Virus record (IMG/VR): IMGVR_UViG_3300034407_002444
Span: 1 to 28,558 of that record
Reading direction: 5' to 3' (one strand)
DNA: 28,558 bases
DNA from: a virus
Positions 8,297 to 15,818 of the stretch are shown here, in pieces (the first letter of the stretch is position 1; each line of letters opens with the position of its first letter). Made by a program: the position numbers and the translations under genes. The notes under the pieces were generated by a model. That model saw only the letters and a list, made by a program, of their open reading frames with translations. It was not told the DNA's origin and made no database searches.

Positions 8297-9052
8297 ATGC
8301 GTGACATTTTAAAAGATATAGTAAAACACACACACTCACTTGGTATCATCCAAGCAGTAAAAGTAACAACAGATGATACAAGTACAACGCTAGATGCTAT
8401 GGATGACGACCGAACAGTTGTACTTCGTGCTAAAATGCACAAACGTGTAGACGAATTTAATGGCAAATTTGGTATGGGACGTTTGGGAGTTCTTAATGGT
8501 TATCTGTCATATGAGAATCAAAATGAAAATGGTGATCGTATTGGCGCTGATATCACGGTGGGAACTACAGAACGCAATGGAGAAGTAGTTCCATCTGAAC
8601 TAGGGTTTTCAATGAAAGGAGTATTTGATTCAACTTATCGTGTTATTGTAAGTGAATTAGTTGATGCTCAAATCAAAACAGCAAACTTTAAAGGTGCAAA
8701 ATGGGATGTTGAGGTGATGCCTTCATCCAAAGCGGTTAAAGATTTACAAACATTTGCAGGTATTCTAGGTGCATACGATCCATTGTTTACAGTAAAAACT
8801 GAAGGTAATGACTTGATGTTTCATATCGGCGATGCATCAACCGATAAATTAAGTTTGAAGTTTGCCGCAAATGTAGAAGGTAAACTTAGCACAGGTTGGA
8901 GTTTTCCACTATCAACAGTTCTAACAATTTTAAAACTAGGTGATACTTCGTCTATGAGTATTAAAATTTCAGATCAAGGAGCAATGGCAATTCATGTAGA
9001 TTCCGGTATGGGACTATACGAATACATCTTACCAGCGAAATCAGGCAATTAA
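8297..9052 (+). CDS. 45: DNA polymerase sliding clamp (gp45-like)
   Basis: This 251-residue protein resembles the trimeric clamps of T4-like phages (T4 gp45 is 228 residues) that encircle DNA and hold the polymerase. The C-terminal part, with a TSSMSIKISDQGAMAIHVD stretch near residues 215-235 and a following YEYILPAK, fits the final beta strands of gp45/PCNA-type proteins. GGAG six bases upstream selects the ATG at 8297 over an earlier TTG at 8285. The partner polymerase encoded at 2029 ends in a clamp-binding tail. It is the first gene of an operon that continues into the DNA-modification genes. The clamp-loader genes are not in this window. The family call is by pattern and context. Confidence 0.8.
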   Translation: MRDILKDIVKHTHSLGIIQAVKVTTDDTSTTLDAMDDDRTVVLRAKMHKRVDEFNGKFGMGRLGVLNGYLSYENQNENGDRIGADITVGTTERNGEVVPSELGFSMKGVFDSTYRVIVSELVDAQIKTANFKGAKWDVEVMPSSKAVKDLQTFAGILGAYDPLFTVKTEGNDLMFHIGDASTDKLSLKFAANVEGKLSTGWSFPLSTVLTILKLGDTSSMSIKISDQGAMAIHVDSGMGLYEYILPAKSGN

Positions 9053-9057
9053 TAAAA

Positions 9058-10620
9058 ATGGTTAAAGATTTAGGCAAAAACAATATTAGTAGTGGATATG
9101 CAGTTTTCTTACCTGCTATCTCTAGCTTCTATGTTCGTAAAATTTCACAACATTATTGTGAAACAACAGATATGTTTCCACCCGAGCGTATACCGCAAGG
9201 GTTTGAACACGGACTAGAGGGCTTAAATATTTTTGACAAAGATAAAGGCTATGTGTATTATTCACATGGTCTTTATTCTGCTGGTCATGCTGAATTAGAT
9301 TTAGAAAAATCTAAAATTGAAGATGGTATGGTTGTTAACAGAGACCGAGATACAACAATTCTAGTAGGAGATTCTGGTGGGTATCAAATTGGTACAGGTG
9401 CTTGGAAACTTGACTGGACTACTTTCTATGACAAAGAAGGTGATTGGGCTGATACTAGGCACGGCATTATGCGTTGGCTAGAAGAATATTGTGATTACTC
9501 TATGACACTTGATGTTCCGGGATGGAGTTGCCTTCCACAATATCGTGAAAAGAATGGTATTAAAAACTGGGATGAATGTGTAGAAAAAACTATTTTTAAT
9601 CATGAATACTTTATTAATAATAGAATTCCAGGAAAGACAAAATTTCTGAATACGTTGCACGGAAGTAGTTGGGATACCAGTGAAAAGTGGTACCAACAAG
9701 TTAAACACTTCAATGATAAATCGGTATACGGCGATAGAGCCTTCGAAGGATTTGCTATGGCTGGTGACCACGCAGGTGATGCAGAACTACTATTACGCAG
9801 ATTAATTCGTTTACGCGATGACGGGCTTCTTGGGCAAGAAGACCAATCAGATGTTTGGATTCATACTCTTGGTATCAGTGTTCTCCCGTGGGGCGCAATG
9901 TTGACTGCAATTCAACGGCAACTACGAAAACATGTTAATTCAAATCTAACTATATCCTTTGATGCTGCGTCACCATATATTACAGCGGCAAAGGGATTAG
10001 CATATGATTATCCCGACTTGAATTCAAATGCGTGGAGTTATAAAACTAAGAAGTTAAACTGGCGCCAAGATATTACTGATGAAGCCCAGCCCTGGTTGTA
10101 TGAAGGGGAAATTGGTTCTAGACTGAATATGAGAGATATTAATTATATGCAGGCTGGAATGTTGAATCGTAATAAAAAAGAAGCAAAATCAAGTTGGGAT
10201 ACCCTTTCATATATTCTTATTCAAGCACATAATGCAGAATATCATATACGTGGTATGCAAGATGCAATTCGTAGATTCGACCATGAGTATGAAATGCTAA
10301 GGGACAAGATTGATATTAACACAATGAATTTGGGAAAAACAAATACACTATCAGATGTAGTTCCGGATAGAGTTTTATATTTTGCAAAGTTTGTTGAAGT
10401 ATTGTTTGACCCTAATACAAAAGATCCAATGAATATGCTTACTAATTATAAAGCATTCCTACGTAAGTGCGAAGGGTCGCGTGTTCAAAATATCTCAACT
10501 ACTCCAGACTTTATGGAGTTTGAAGAGGCTGGCGTCAAAACAGAAGAATATGTAGATGCTGTCAAAGGAAAGAAAAAAGAGTACGATACTCCGGTAGGGG
10601 TTACGGAACTATTCAGATAA
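9058..10620 (+). CDS. dpdA: DpdA-type 7-deazaguanine DNA transglycosylase
   Basis: A 520-residue protein of the tRNA-guanine transglycosylase superfamily. It shows DSGGYQ (105-110, substrate-binding Asp), LDVPGW (151-156), GFAMAG (231-236, counterpart of GGLAVG) and FDAASP (301-306), whose Asp302 matches the nucleophile in the FDCVxPTR motif of bacterial TGT. The C-terminal CxCxxC zinc site of tRNA-acting TGT is missing, and the protein is longer than the usual 370-380 residues. Both points fit DpdA, which exchanges guanine in DNA for a 7-deazaguanine such as preQ0. Genes for precursor synthesis (QueD-like, FolE, QueE) follow within 3 kb, supporting DNA rather than tRNA as target. It starts 5 bases after the clamp gene with a poor ribosome site, suggesting coupling. 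Confidence 0.85.
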   Translation: MVKDLGKNNISSGYAVFLPAISSFYVRKISQHYCETTDMFPPERIPQGFEHGLEGLNIFDKDKGYVYYSHGLYSAGHAELDLEKSKIEDGMVVNRDRDTTILVGDSGGYQIGTGAWKLDWTTFYDKEGDWADTRHGIMRWLEEYCDYSMTLDVPGWSCLPQYREKNGIKNWDECVEKTIFNHEYFINNRIPGKTKFLNTLHGSSWDTSEKWYQQVKHFNDKSVYGDRAFEGFAMAGDHAGDAELLLRRLIRLRDDGLLGQEDQSDVWIHTLGISVLPWGAMLTAIQRQLRKHVNSNLTISFDAASPYITAAKGLAYDYPDLNSNAWSYKTKKLNWRQDITDEAQPWLYEGEIGSRLNMRDINYMQAGMLNRNKKEAKSSWDTLSYILIQAHNAEYHIRGMQDAIRRFDHEYEMLRDKIDINTMNLGKTNTLSDVVPDRVLYFAKFVEVLFDPNTKDPMNMLTNYKAFLRKCEGSRVQNISTTPDFMEFEEAGVKTEEYVDAVKGKKKEYDTPVGVTELFR

Positions 10621-10631
10621 GGAGGATTATA

Positions 10632-10811
10632 ATGACACCCGAAAAGAAACAAGCAAGATTAGACGCATTGCGAATTAGGCATAGAAAACTTGACAGCCGT
10701 ATCATAGAAGAGTATAAATTACATATGGATGTTTCTCGACTGAAAGCAGAAAAACTTAAAATGAAACAAGAAATATATGAGTTAGAGCGGGAACTTGGAG
10801 ACAATGGGTAG
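10632..10811 (+). CDS. Small DUF465/YdcH-family coiled protein
   Basis: This 59-residue peptide has the pattern of the DUF465 (YdcH) family: an LRIRHRKLDSRI stretch near residues 13-24 and LKAEKLKMKQEI near 37-48, two helices expected to form a hairpin. Function of the family is unknown. AGGAGG ends about six bases before the ATG, a near-perfect ribosome site. The gene lies between dpdA and the QueD-like gene in one operon, overlapping a possible early start (10804) of the latter. Whether it contributes to DNA modification or is a bystander cannot be told. Confidence 0.75.
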   Translation: MTPEKKQARLDALRIRHRKLDSRIIEEYKLHMDVSRLKAEKLKMKQEIYELERELGDNG

Positions 10812-10851
10812 TTACTATAATTATATGCTGGACGAAACAAGGAAAGTAAAC

Positions 10852-11256
10852 ATGACAGAACAACAGAAAAATCAAAAAGCAACAGCCAATCGTTGGATTT
10901 GGGTAACCTTCCAAAAAGAAGGCATCCATTGCTATCCAGCCGCGGCGGATGATCCCAATCTTGCAACTGGTGGATGGGATGATGTGTCATTCTTAGGAGT
11001 TCCACACCGTCATATCTTCCATTTTCGTGTAGCAATAAAAGTAACACACAACGATAGAGATATTGAATTTATTCAATTCAAACGTTGGCTTGAAAGACTA
11101 TATAGCCTAGAAGTACTTTCACTAGATTATAAATCTTGTGAAATGATGGCAGATGATTTATTCGATAATATTTCCGAAAAATATCCAGAACGAGATGTAA
11201 AAATTGAAATCTCTGAAGATGGTGAAAACGGAGCATTGATTGAATACAACATCTAA
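10852..11256 (+). CDS. Divergent QueD-like (6-carboxytetrahydropterin synthase / T-fold) protein
   Basis: A 134-residue protein with the layout of QueD/PTPS T-fold enzymes, which turn dihydroneopterin triphosphate into 6-carboxytetrahydropterin. It has His26, then HRH (52-54) followed by alternating hydrophobics and DIEFIQFK (70-77), like HGHxYxVxV...GMVxDFxxLK of QueD. SCEMMADDL (95-103) mirrors the TSENLA substrate-binding Glu segment, and the C-terminal VKIEISED...IEY mirrors VxVxET...Y. The usual Cys just before HxH is absent (Cys27 is next to His26), so catalysis may differ. AAGGA eight bases upstream favours ATG 10852; ATG 10804 would add 16 residues. Lying between DpdA and FolE/QueE supports the role. 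Family assignment is inferred from motifs. Confidence 0.6.
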   Translation: MTEQQKNQKATANRWIWVTFQKEGIHCYPAAADDPNLATGGWDDVSFLGVPHRHIFHFRVAIKVTHNDRDIEFIQFKRWLERLYSLEVLSLDYKSCEMMADDLFDNISEKYPERDVKIEISEDGENGALIEYNI

Positions 11257-11262
11257 ACGAAT

Positions 11263-11286
11263 TCCATTACCAAATTTGGTAATGGA
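11263..11286 (+). repeat. Perfect 24-bp palindrome between the QueD-like and glycosyltransferase genes
   Basis: The half-site TCCATTACCAAA is followed directly by its exact reverse complement. No T-run follows, so it is not a standard terminator. It could be an operator for a dimeric regulator or an RNA processing/stability hairpin in the 94-base gap. Confidence 0.8.
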
Positions 11287-11350
11287 TAGTGGTATCTGGT
11301 TTGGATACTAGTACTAGAATATCTGAACATTCATTAAAAGGGCAAAAAGA

Positions 11351-12421
11351 ATGTTATATCTTATAGATTTGGAGAGTGTCGAAACACGCTACACTAAGCA
11401 GTGGAAAACACATCTTCCCACTTTGTTACGAAGCAACAGCATTGATGTTACTGTGATTGAAGGTCCAACTGATATCCCGGCAGCAACTACGCCTGGTGCA
11501 TTTCTTAACTTTGGTGGTACAAATATCTATAAGAGCGCACAGTTAGAACAAATAGCGAAATTGTTCTGTGATGGTAAAATCCGCGATGGTGATTACTTTC
11601 TTTATACCGATGCGTGGAATCCCACTGTTATCCAGTTGAAATATATGGCAGAATTACTTGGGATAAAAATCCGTATAGGTGGCTTATGGCATGCTGGAAG
11701 CTATGATCCCCAAGATTTTCTAGGTCGCTTAATTGGTGATGCCTCATGGGTTCGAAAAGCAGAAATGTCAATGTACGATTGTTACAATGATAACTTTTTT
11801 GCTACTCGCTTTCATATTGATCTCTTTACAAATACGTTTTGGGATAATGATCGTGACATCGACAGGCAACTACTTCACTCTATTAGACAAGTGGGTTGGC
11901 CGATGGAGTATATCGAAACTGATCTTGGTGCATATAAAAATAATAAAGCGAAAGAGGACATAATACTATTCCCACATCGTATCGCACCAGAGAAACAGCC
12001 AGAGGTTTTTGATTATATTGCTGAACAAATGCCCGAATATAAGTTCATCAAATGTCAGGAACTTGAATTGTCCAAACCAGATTACCACGACTTACTAAGC
12101 AGATCAAAGATGGTATTCAGTGCTAACTTACAAGAAACATTGGGTATATCAATGTACGAAGGCATTGTGGTTGGCAGTGTACCAATGGTACCCGACAGAT
12201 TATCATACAGTGAAATGTGGAGTGACCAATTTAAGTATCCAAGCGAATGGACAACTTCTTTAGATTCAACAAAAAAGAATATAGAAAATATCAAAGCATA
12301 TATTCATAAACAAATGAAGATGAACACTGATATTCAACCTATACTGGTAGAAGAAAGTAATAGAGTTAAAAGTTTTTATTCCGGAGATGACATGATAATT
12401 TACCTAAATAATAATACTTGA
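11351..12421 (+). CDS. GT-B-like glycosyltransferase in the deazaguanine cluster
   Basis: A 356-residue protein resembling GT-B glycosyltransferases, which move a sugar from an activated nucleotide donor. The C-terminal half shows the pattern of a GT4-like donor domain: ILFPHRIAPEKQPEVF (about 206-221), then SKMVFSANLQETLGISMYEG (about 253-272), equivalent to the E-x7-E donor-binding region, then GSVPMVPDRLSY. The N-terminal half contains a DAWNP segment and GGLWHAGSYDP. No membrane segment or signal peptide is seen, so it should act in the cytoplasm. It shares the operon with dpdA and the QueD-like gene and ends just before folE. DNA-base glycosylation is an attractive inference; glycosylation of a host or virion component is equally possible. 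Confidence 0.7.
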   Translation: MLYLIDLESVETRYTKQWKTHLPTLLRSNSIDVTVIEGPTDIPAATTPGAFLNFGGTNIYKSAQLEQIAKLFCDGKIRDGDYFLYTDAWNPTVIQLKYMAELLGIKIRIGGLWHAGSYDPQDFLGRLIGDASWVRKAEMSMYDCYNDNFFATRFHIDLFTNTFWDNDRDIDRQLLHSIRQVGWPMEYIETDLGAYKNNKAKEDIILFPHRIAPEKQPEVFDYIAEQMPEYKFIKCQELELSKPDYHDLLSRSKMVFSANLQETLGISMYEGIVVGSVPMVPDRLSYSEMWSDQFKYPSEWTTSLDSTKKNIENIKAYIHKQMKMNTDIQPILVEESNRVKSFYSGDDMIIYLNNNT

Positions 12422-12446
12422 CATAATGACGTATTTGTAGTAATAT
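12418..12446 (+). promoter_or_regulatory. Sigma-70 promoter for folE-queE
   Basis: TTGACA (12418-12423), a 17-bp spacer and TAATAT (12441-12446). A perfect TATAAT at 12444-12449 would need a 20-bp spacer. The -35 box contains the TGA stop of the glycosyltransferase gene. Confidence 0.75.
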
Positions 12447-12468
12447 AATATAGAAAGGAACATAGTAT

Positions 12469-13167
12469 ATGACAAAGACTTCCGACGAGATACGTAAACG
12501 AATTAATGCAGCAGGTGCTAGGTACTGGGCTGGAGATAATATTAGCCAATACATCAATGAAGGCGAAAAAGATAAACTAATCGATGAACTTACACTTAAA
12601 TTTGAGGATGTATTGGACAGTTTATTGATTGACAGACATACAGATCCCAACAGTATAGATACTGGTAGGCGTTTAGCAAAGATGTATGTACATGAACTTA
12701 TGTCGGGTCGCTATAACCCGGCGCCGCCTGCAACTGCATTCCCAAATGAACCTGATAACATTACAAATGAGCGGTATGAAGGTATGCTTGTAGTTCGAAG
12801 TGAACTAACAAGTGTATGCTCACACCATCATCAGCCTGTTAAAGGTGTAGCATATATTGGTATTATTGCAGCAGACACGTTAATTGGTCTAAGCAAATAT
12901 ACCCGTATTGCACAATGGTGTGCGCGGCGAGGAACACTTCAAGAGGAACTTGCTATGGATATAAACAGAGAAATTCGAAATGCTACTGGTTCAGGCGATG
13001 TTGGTGTTTATATTCAAGCAACACATGGATGCTGTGAGAACCGTGGTATTATGGCACATAGTTCACTCACACAAACTACAGTACTTAAAGGATCATTCTT
13101 TAATAATCCGCACGTTAAACAAGAATTTATGGATAACATTAAACTACAACAGGAGTTTAGTTGCTAA
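12469..13167 (+). CDS. folE: GTP cyclohydrolase I
   Basis: FolE opens GTP to dihydroneopterin triphosphate, the first step of 7-deazaguanine (and folate) synthesis. The 232-residue protein has SVCSHHHQPVKG (115-126), including zinc ligands Cys117 and His120, then IGLSKYTRIAQWCARR (about 145-160) and HGCCENRG (186-193) with the third zinc Cys188. The usual CEHH Glu is Ser118 here. Length fits bacterial FolE (about 220). A Shine-Dalgarno AAAGGA lies about 10 bases upstream and the gene has its own promoter. Its stop overlaps the queE start (TAATG), so the two are translationally coupled, pointing to deazaguanine rather than folate supply. Confidence 0.95.
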   Translation: MTKTSDEIRKRINAAGARYWAGDNISQYINEGEKDKLIDELTLKFEDVLDSLLIDRHTDPNSIDTGRRLAKMYVHELMSGRYNPAPPATAFPNEPDNITNERYEGMLVVRSELTSVCSHHHQPVKGVAYIGIIAADTLIGLSKYTRIAQWCARRGTLQEELAMDINREIRNATGSGDVGVYIQATHGCCENRGIMAHSSLTQTTVLKGSFFNNPHVKQEFMDNIKLQQEFSC

Positions 13168-14039
13168 TGAAACTAAGATATTCAGAAGCGTTTTATAGCG
13201 TACAAGGTGAAGGCAAGTTTGTAGGAGTGCCTAGTGTATTTCTACGCACATTTGGATGTAACTTTCGCTGTCAAAACTTCGGACTAAATAAAGATAGAGA
13301 AAAGACTCGTTACAATCCAGAAGTTGAACAACTTATCAAAGATGGGGTACATGAAAAAGTAGAAAAGTTTGAGGACTTGCCTATTATACATACTGGATGC
13401 GATACATATGCCAGTATATATCCAGAATTTAAACACCTTGTATTTGATAAAACGATTGATGAAGTTGTAGAACATTTATTGTCATTGACGCCGGAAGGCA
13501 AATGGACACAAGATAATGGACAGGATATTCATCTAATTTTAACAGGTGGCGAACCTTTACTTGCTTGGCAAAAATTATATGTAGAATTATTTCAACACCC
13601 ACGTATGCAGGATTTAAAAAATGTCACTTTCGAAACCAACACTACGCAGCATCTATACGATGAACTATTCAACTATTTCAACTATAATGATAGACTTCAA
13701 GTCACTTTTAGTTGTTCACCAAAACTATCCGTTTCGGGCGAGTCTTGGGATGACGCTATTAAGCCTAATATTGCTTGCGAATATAACATTTTGGATGATA
13801 GTGACGTTTACCTTAAGTTTGTTGTTGCTGATAGAAGCGATGTTGATGAAGTTACTAGGGCTGTTCAGCAATACCGGGATGCCGGGCTGGAATGTCCAGT
13901 ATATCTTATGCCAATGGGCGGACGCAGTGAGGAATATTCCCTCAACGTACAAGAAGTGGCGGAACTCTGCATGGAAAGAGGATGGAGATTTACACCCAGA
14001 CTCCACATTTCTTTATTCGGAAATGCCTGGGGGACTTGA
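13167..14039 (+). CDS. queE: 7-carboxy-7-deazaguanine synthase (radical SAM), insertion in the cluster motif
   Basis: QueE contracts the ring of 6-carboxytetrahydropterin to 7-carboxy-7-deazaguanine using a [4Fe-4S] cluster and SAM. The 290-residue protein begins with SEAFYSVQGEGKFVGVPS (6-23), the family signature, and ends RLHISLFGNAWGT, also typical. LTGGEPLL is present mid-protein. The cluster motif is unusual: Cys31-x3-Cys35, then Phe38 where the third Cys should be, with a CDTYAS motif only at Cys78, implying an insertion of about 40 residues. I recall similar displaced forms in other phage QueE proteins. ATG 13167 overlaps the folE stop by one base and is preferred over TTG 13161; AGGAG lies upstream. 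Confidence 0.92.
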   Translation: MKLRYSEAFYSVQGEGKFVGVPSVFLRTFGCNFRCQNFGLNKDREKTRYNPEVEQLIKDGVHEKVEKFEDLPIIHTGCDTYASIYPEFKHLVFDKTIDEVVEHLLSLTPEGKWTQDNGQDIHLILTGGEPLLAWQKLYVELFQHPRMQDLKNVTFETNTTQHLYDELFNYFNYNDRLQVTFSCSPKLSVSGESWDDAIKPNIACEYNILDDSDVYLKFVVADRSDVDEVTRAVQQYRDAGLECPVYLMPMGGRSEEYSLNVQEVAELCMERGWRFTPRLHISLFGNAWGT

Positions 14040-14109
14040 AGAAGTTGCAAAATATAATAGTGGTATTGTGTCGGAAGAGCAACTTGAGAATATTAGGAAA
14101 AAATTATGA
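14023..14109 (+). CDS. Possible 28-residue micro-gene linking queE to the next gene
   Basis: A short frame starting ATG-CCT-GGG overlaps the end of queE in another frame and ends with an ATGA overlap with the next start. It would encode an acidic/basic helical peptide ending in EEQLENIRKKL. The ribosome site is weak. It could instead be untranslated spacer, since queE itself has a normal C-terminus and shows no frameshift. Confidence 0.3.
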   Translation: MPGGLEEVAKYNSGIVSEEQLENIRKKL

Positions 14110-14288
14110 AAGATCCAAAAGTAGAAGAAATGATTAAGGAACTAAACACGTTGGTAAACAATATGAATAAACTAAATGTCAAATTGTATAAGCAAGGTGT
14201 GTCGTATAGACTAAACGATGGATTTAATGATGACCGAAGTGCAAAACTAGTTGAAATACAATATCTACAACAAACAGTGGAGTATTAA
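14106..14288 (+). CDS. Small helical protein of unknown function
   Basis: A 60-residue, mostly helical, charged protein starting MKDPKVEEMIKELN, with asparagine-rich heptad-like spacing (about 5-30) that suggests a short coiled coil. No family recognised. It starts at an ATGA junction and is followed 4 bases later by another gene, so it belongs to the folE-queE transcription unit. Confidence 0.65.
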   Translation: MKDPKVEEMIKELNTLVNNMNKLNVKLYKQGVSYRLNDGFNDDRSAKLVEIQYLQQTVEY

Positions 14289-14292
14289 TATC

Positions 14293-14763
14293 ATGAGTAA
14301 AGTTAAAGACTGGTTCATAACAATGCTTATGGATGCAAAAAGTAAAGAAAAATATATTATTGAAAAAATTACAGACGATGGCGCCAAAGCAAGAAAACTA
14401 TTGGATTATAAACTAAAGCATAACGAAATTTCAACTGATGAATTCAATAAGGCATCTGCAACTTTAAATGAAGAGCCATATATACGTGTTGTAAGTTTAG
14501 AAATGGATCCCACATCACCAAGTGCAGGATATTTTGAACTAGATTTCAATGAACACTTTGTCGAATATCTTGCCAATAGTGGTTATGAGGGTGTAGAACC
14601 TGATGAAATAGTTGACAATTGGTTCAATGATTTATGTCAAAATATTGTAATGGAAGGGCTTGAAGACAGTGAAGGTATTACAAAAAGTGTTGATTCTTCT
14701 AGTAAAGAAGGTCTAATCATCCAGCGTTTAAAAAATGATGATGGGAATACAGAATACTCTTGA
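14293..14763 (+). CDS. Acidic protein of unknown function (156 residues)
   Basis: No family recognised. The N-terminal third is basic and helical (MSKVKDWFITMLMDAKSKEK), followed by a KITDDGAKARKLLDYKL stretch, then an acidic region (about 70-125) with aromatic residues. No Cys pairs, signal peptide or membrane segment. ATG 14293 follows the preceding stop by 4 bases; a longer in-frame reading from 14251 overlaps the previous gene and lacks support. Its TGA stop lies within the -35 box of the next promoter. Confidence 0.7.
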   Translation: MSKVKDWFITMLMDAKSKEKYIIEKITDDGAKARKLLDYKLKHNEISTDEFNKASATLNEEPYIRVVSLEMDPTSPSAGYFELDFNEHFVEYLANSGYEGVEPDEIVDNWFNDLCQNIVMEGLEDSEGITKSVDSSSKEGLIIQRLKNDDGNTEYS

Positions 14764-14788
14764 CATTAGTATTCAAATCATCTATTAT
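14760..14788 (+). promoter_or_regulatory. Sigma-70 promoter for the exonuclease operon
   Basis: TTGACA (14760-14765), a 17-bp spacer and TATTAT (14783-14788, 5/6). The -35 box includes the stop codon of the upstream gene. Confidence 0.8.
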
Positions 14789-14816
14789 AGAATCATAATT
14801 AAAAACAGAGGTAATA

Positions 14817-15818
14817 ATGGCTACTTTCATTCTCGTTGACAGTCTTAATATGTATCATCGTGCAAAGCATGTAACACATCGCGGTGCTGATATAGATACT
14901 AAAATTGGTATGTCCTTTCACATTATGATGTCAAGTGTAAAGATGTGTTATAATATGTTTAACGCAGACCATGCAGTGTTTTGTTTAGAAGGGCGTAGTT
15001 GGCGTAAAGACTTCTATACCCCCTATAAGGCGCAGCGTAGGGTCGCCCAACAAGCAAAGAGTGAGCGGGAGCAAGAAGAAGACGCTATTATGTTTGGTGC
15101 GTATGATAGTATGATTAAGTTCCTAGATGAACGTACTAATTGCACATTGTTGCAGAACCCAGAAGCAGAAGCAGATGACATGATTGCTCTGTTCATTGAA
15201 TCACATCCCAATGATCATCACGTTATTATCAGTAGCGATAGTGATTATCAACAGTTAATATGTGACAATGTAACTATATACGATGGTGTACAAAATCGTA
15301 TCATCACACCAGATGGCTTTTTTAAGGATGATAAGAAACGCACTCCCATCAAAGATAAGAAGACTAAAGAGGTACTACCAGCACCTGATCCCGAATGGTT
15401 ACTGTTTGAGAAATGTATTCGCGGTGATACAAGTGATAATATCTTTAGTGCGTATCCTGGTTGTCGTAAGAAAGGCACTAAGAATAAAATTGGTATGATT
15501 GAAGCATATGAAGATCGTAATACAGGCGGTTTTAATTGGAATAACTTTATGTTACAGCGTTGGACAGATCATAATGGTGAAGAACATACCGTTCGTGATA
15601 TGTATGAGCGTAATAAAAAGTTAATTGATCTTACTGCACAGCCACACGATCTTAAAGTAAAGTTTATTGAAACTATTGCTGAACGTAGTATACCAAAGAC
15701 AAAAGCAGGCGTGGGTATTAATTTCTTACGCTGGTGTGGCGAATGGGACTTACAAAATCTAGCAAAAGCGCCTGACGAGATGGCTGCAATTCTTAATAAA
15801 GCATACCCACATGATTAA
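14817..15818 (+). CDS. 5'-3' exonuclease / flap endonuclease (T4 RNase H-like)
   Basis: A 333-residue nuclease of the FEN/5'-exonuclease superfamily, expected to remove RNA primers and flaps from Okazaki fragments. Metal-binding acidic motifs are in order: VDSLNMY (Asp8), EADDM (118-122), SSDSD (139-143) and RGDTSDN (202-208), which precedes the usual helix-hairpin-helix region. The length is close to T4 RNase H (305 residues). AGAGGT precedes the ATG, and the gene has its own promoter. The HAD gene start overlaps its stop by 8 bases. It likely acts with the polymerase and clamp encoded earlier. Confidence 0.9.
   Translation: MATFILVDSLNMYHRAKHVTHRGADIDTKIGMSFHIMMSSVKMCYNMFNADHAVFCLEGRSWRKDFYTPYKAQRRVAQQAKSEREQEEDAIMFGAYDSMIKFLDERTNCTLLQNPEAEADDMIALFIESHPNDHHVIISSDSDYQQLICDNVTIYDGVQNRIITPDGFFKDDKKRTPIKDKKTKEVLPAPDPEWLLFEKCIRGDTSDNIFSAYPGCRKKGTKNKIGMIEAYEDRNTGGFNWNNFMLQRWTDHNGEEHTVRDMYERNKKLIDLTAQPHDLKVKFIETIAERSIPKTKAGVGINFLRWCGEWDLQNLAKAPDEMAAILNKAYPHD

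Noticed and set aside
13621-14022. Plus-strand frame overlapping queE in another phase
   Set aside because: queE is strongly supported by motifs through to its C-terminus; only the last 28 codons of the other frame extend past it.
13167-14039. Suspected frameshift in queE because of the missing third Cys
   Set aside because: The reading frame is continuous, family signatures occur on both sides of the insertion, and a candidate third Cys (78) follows.
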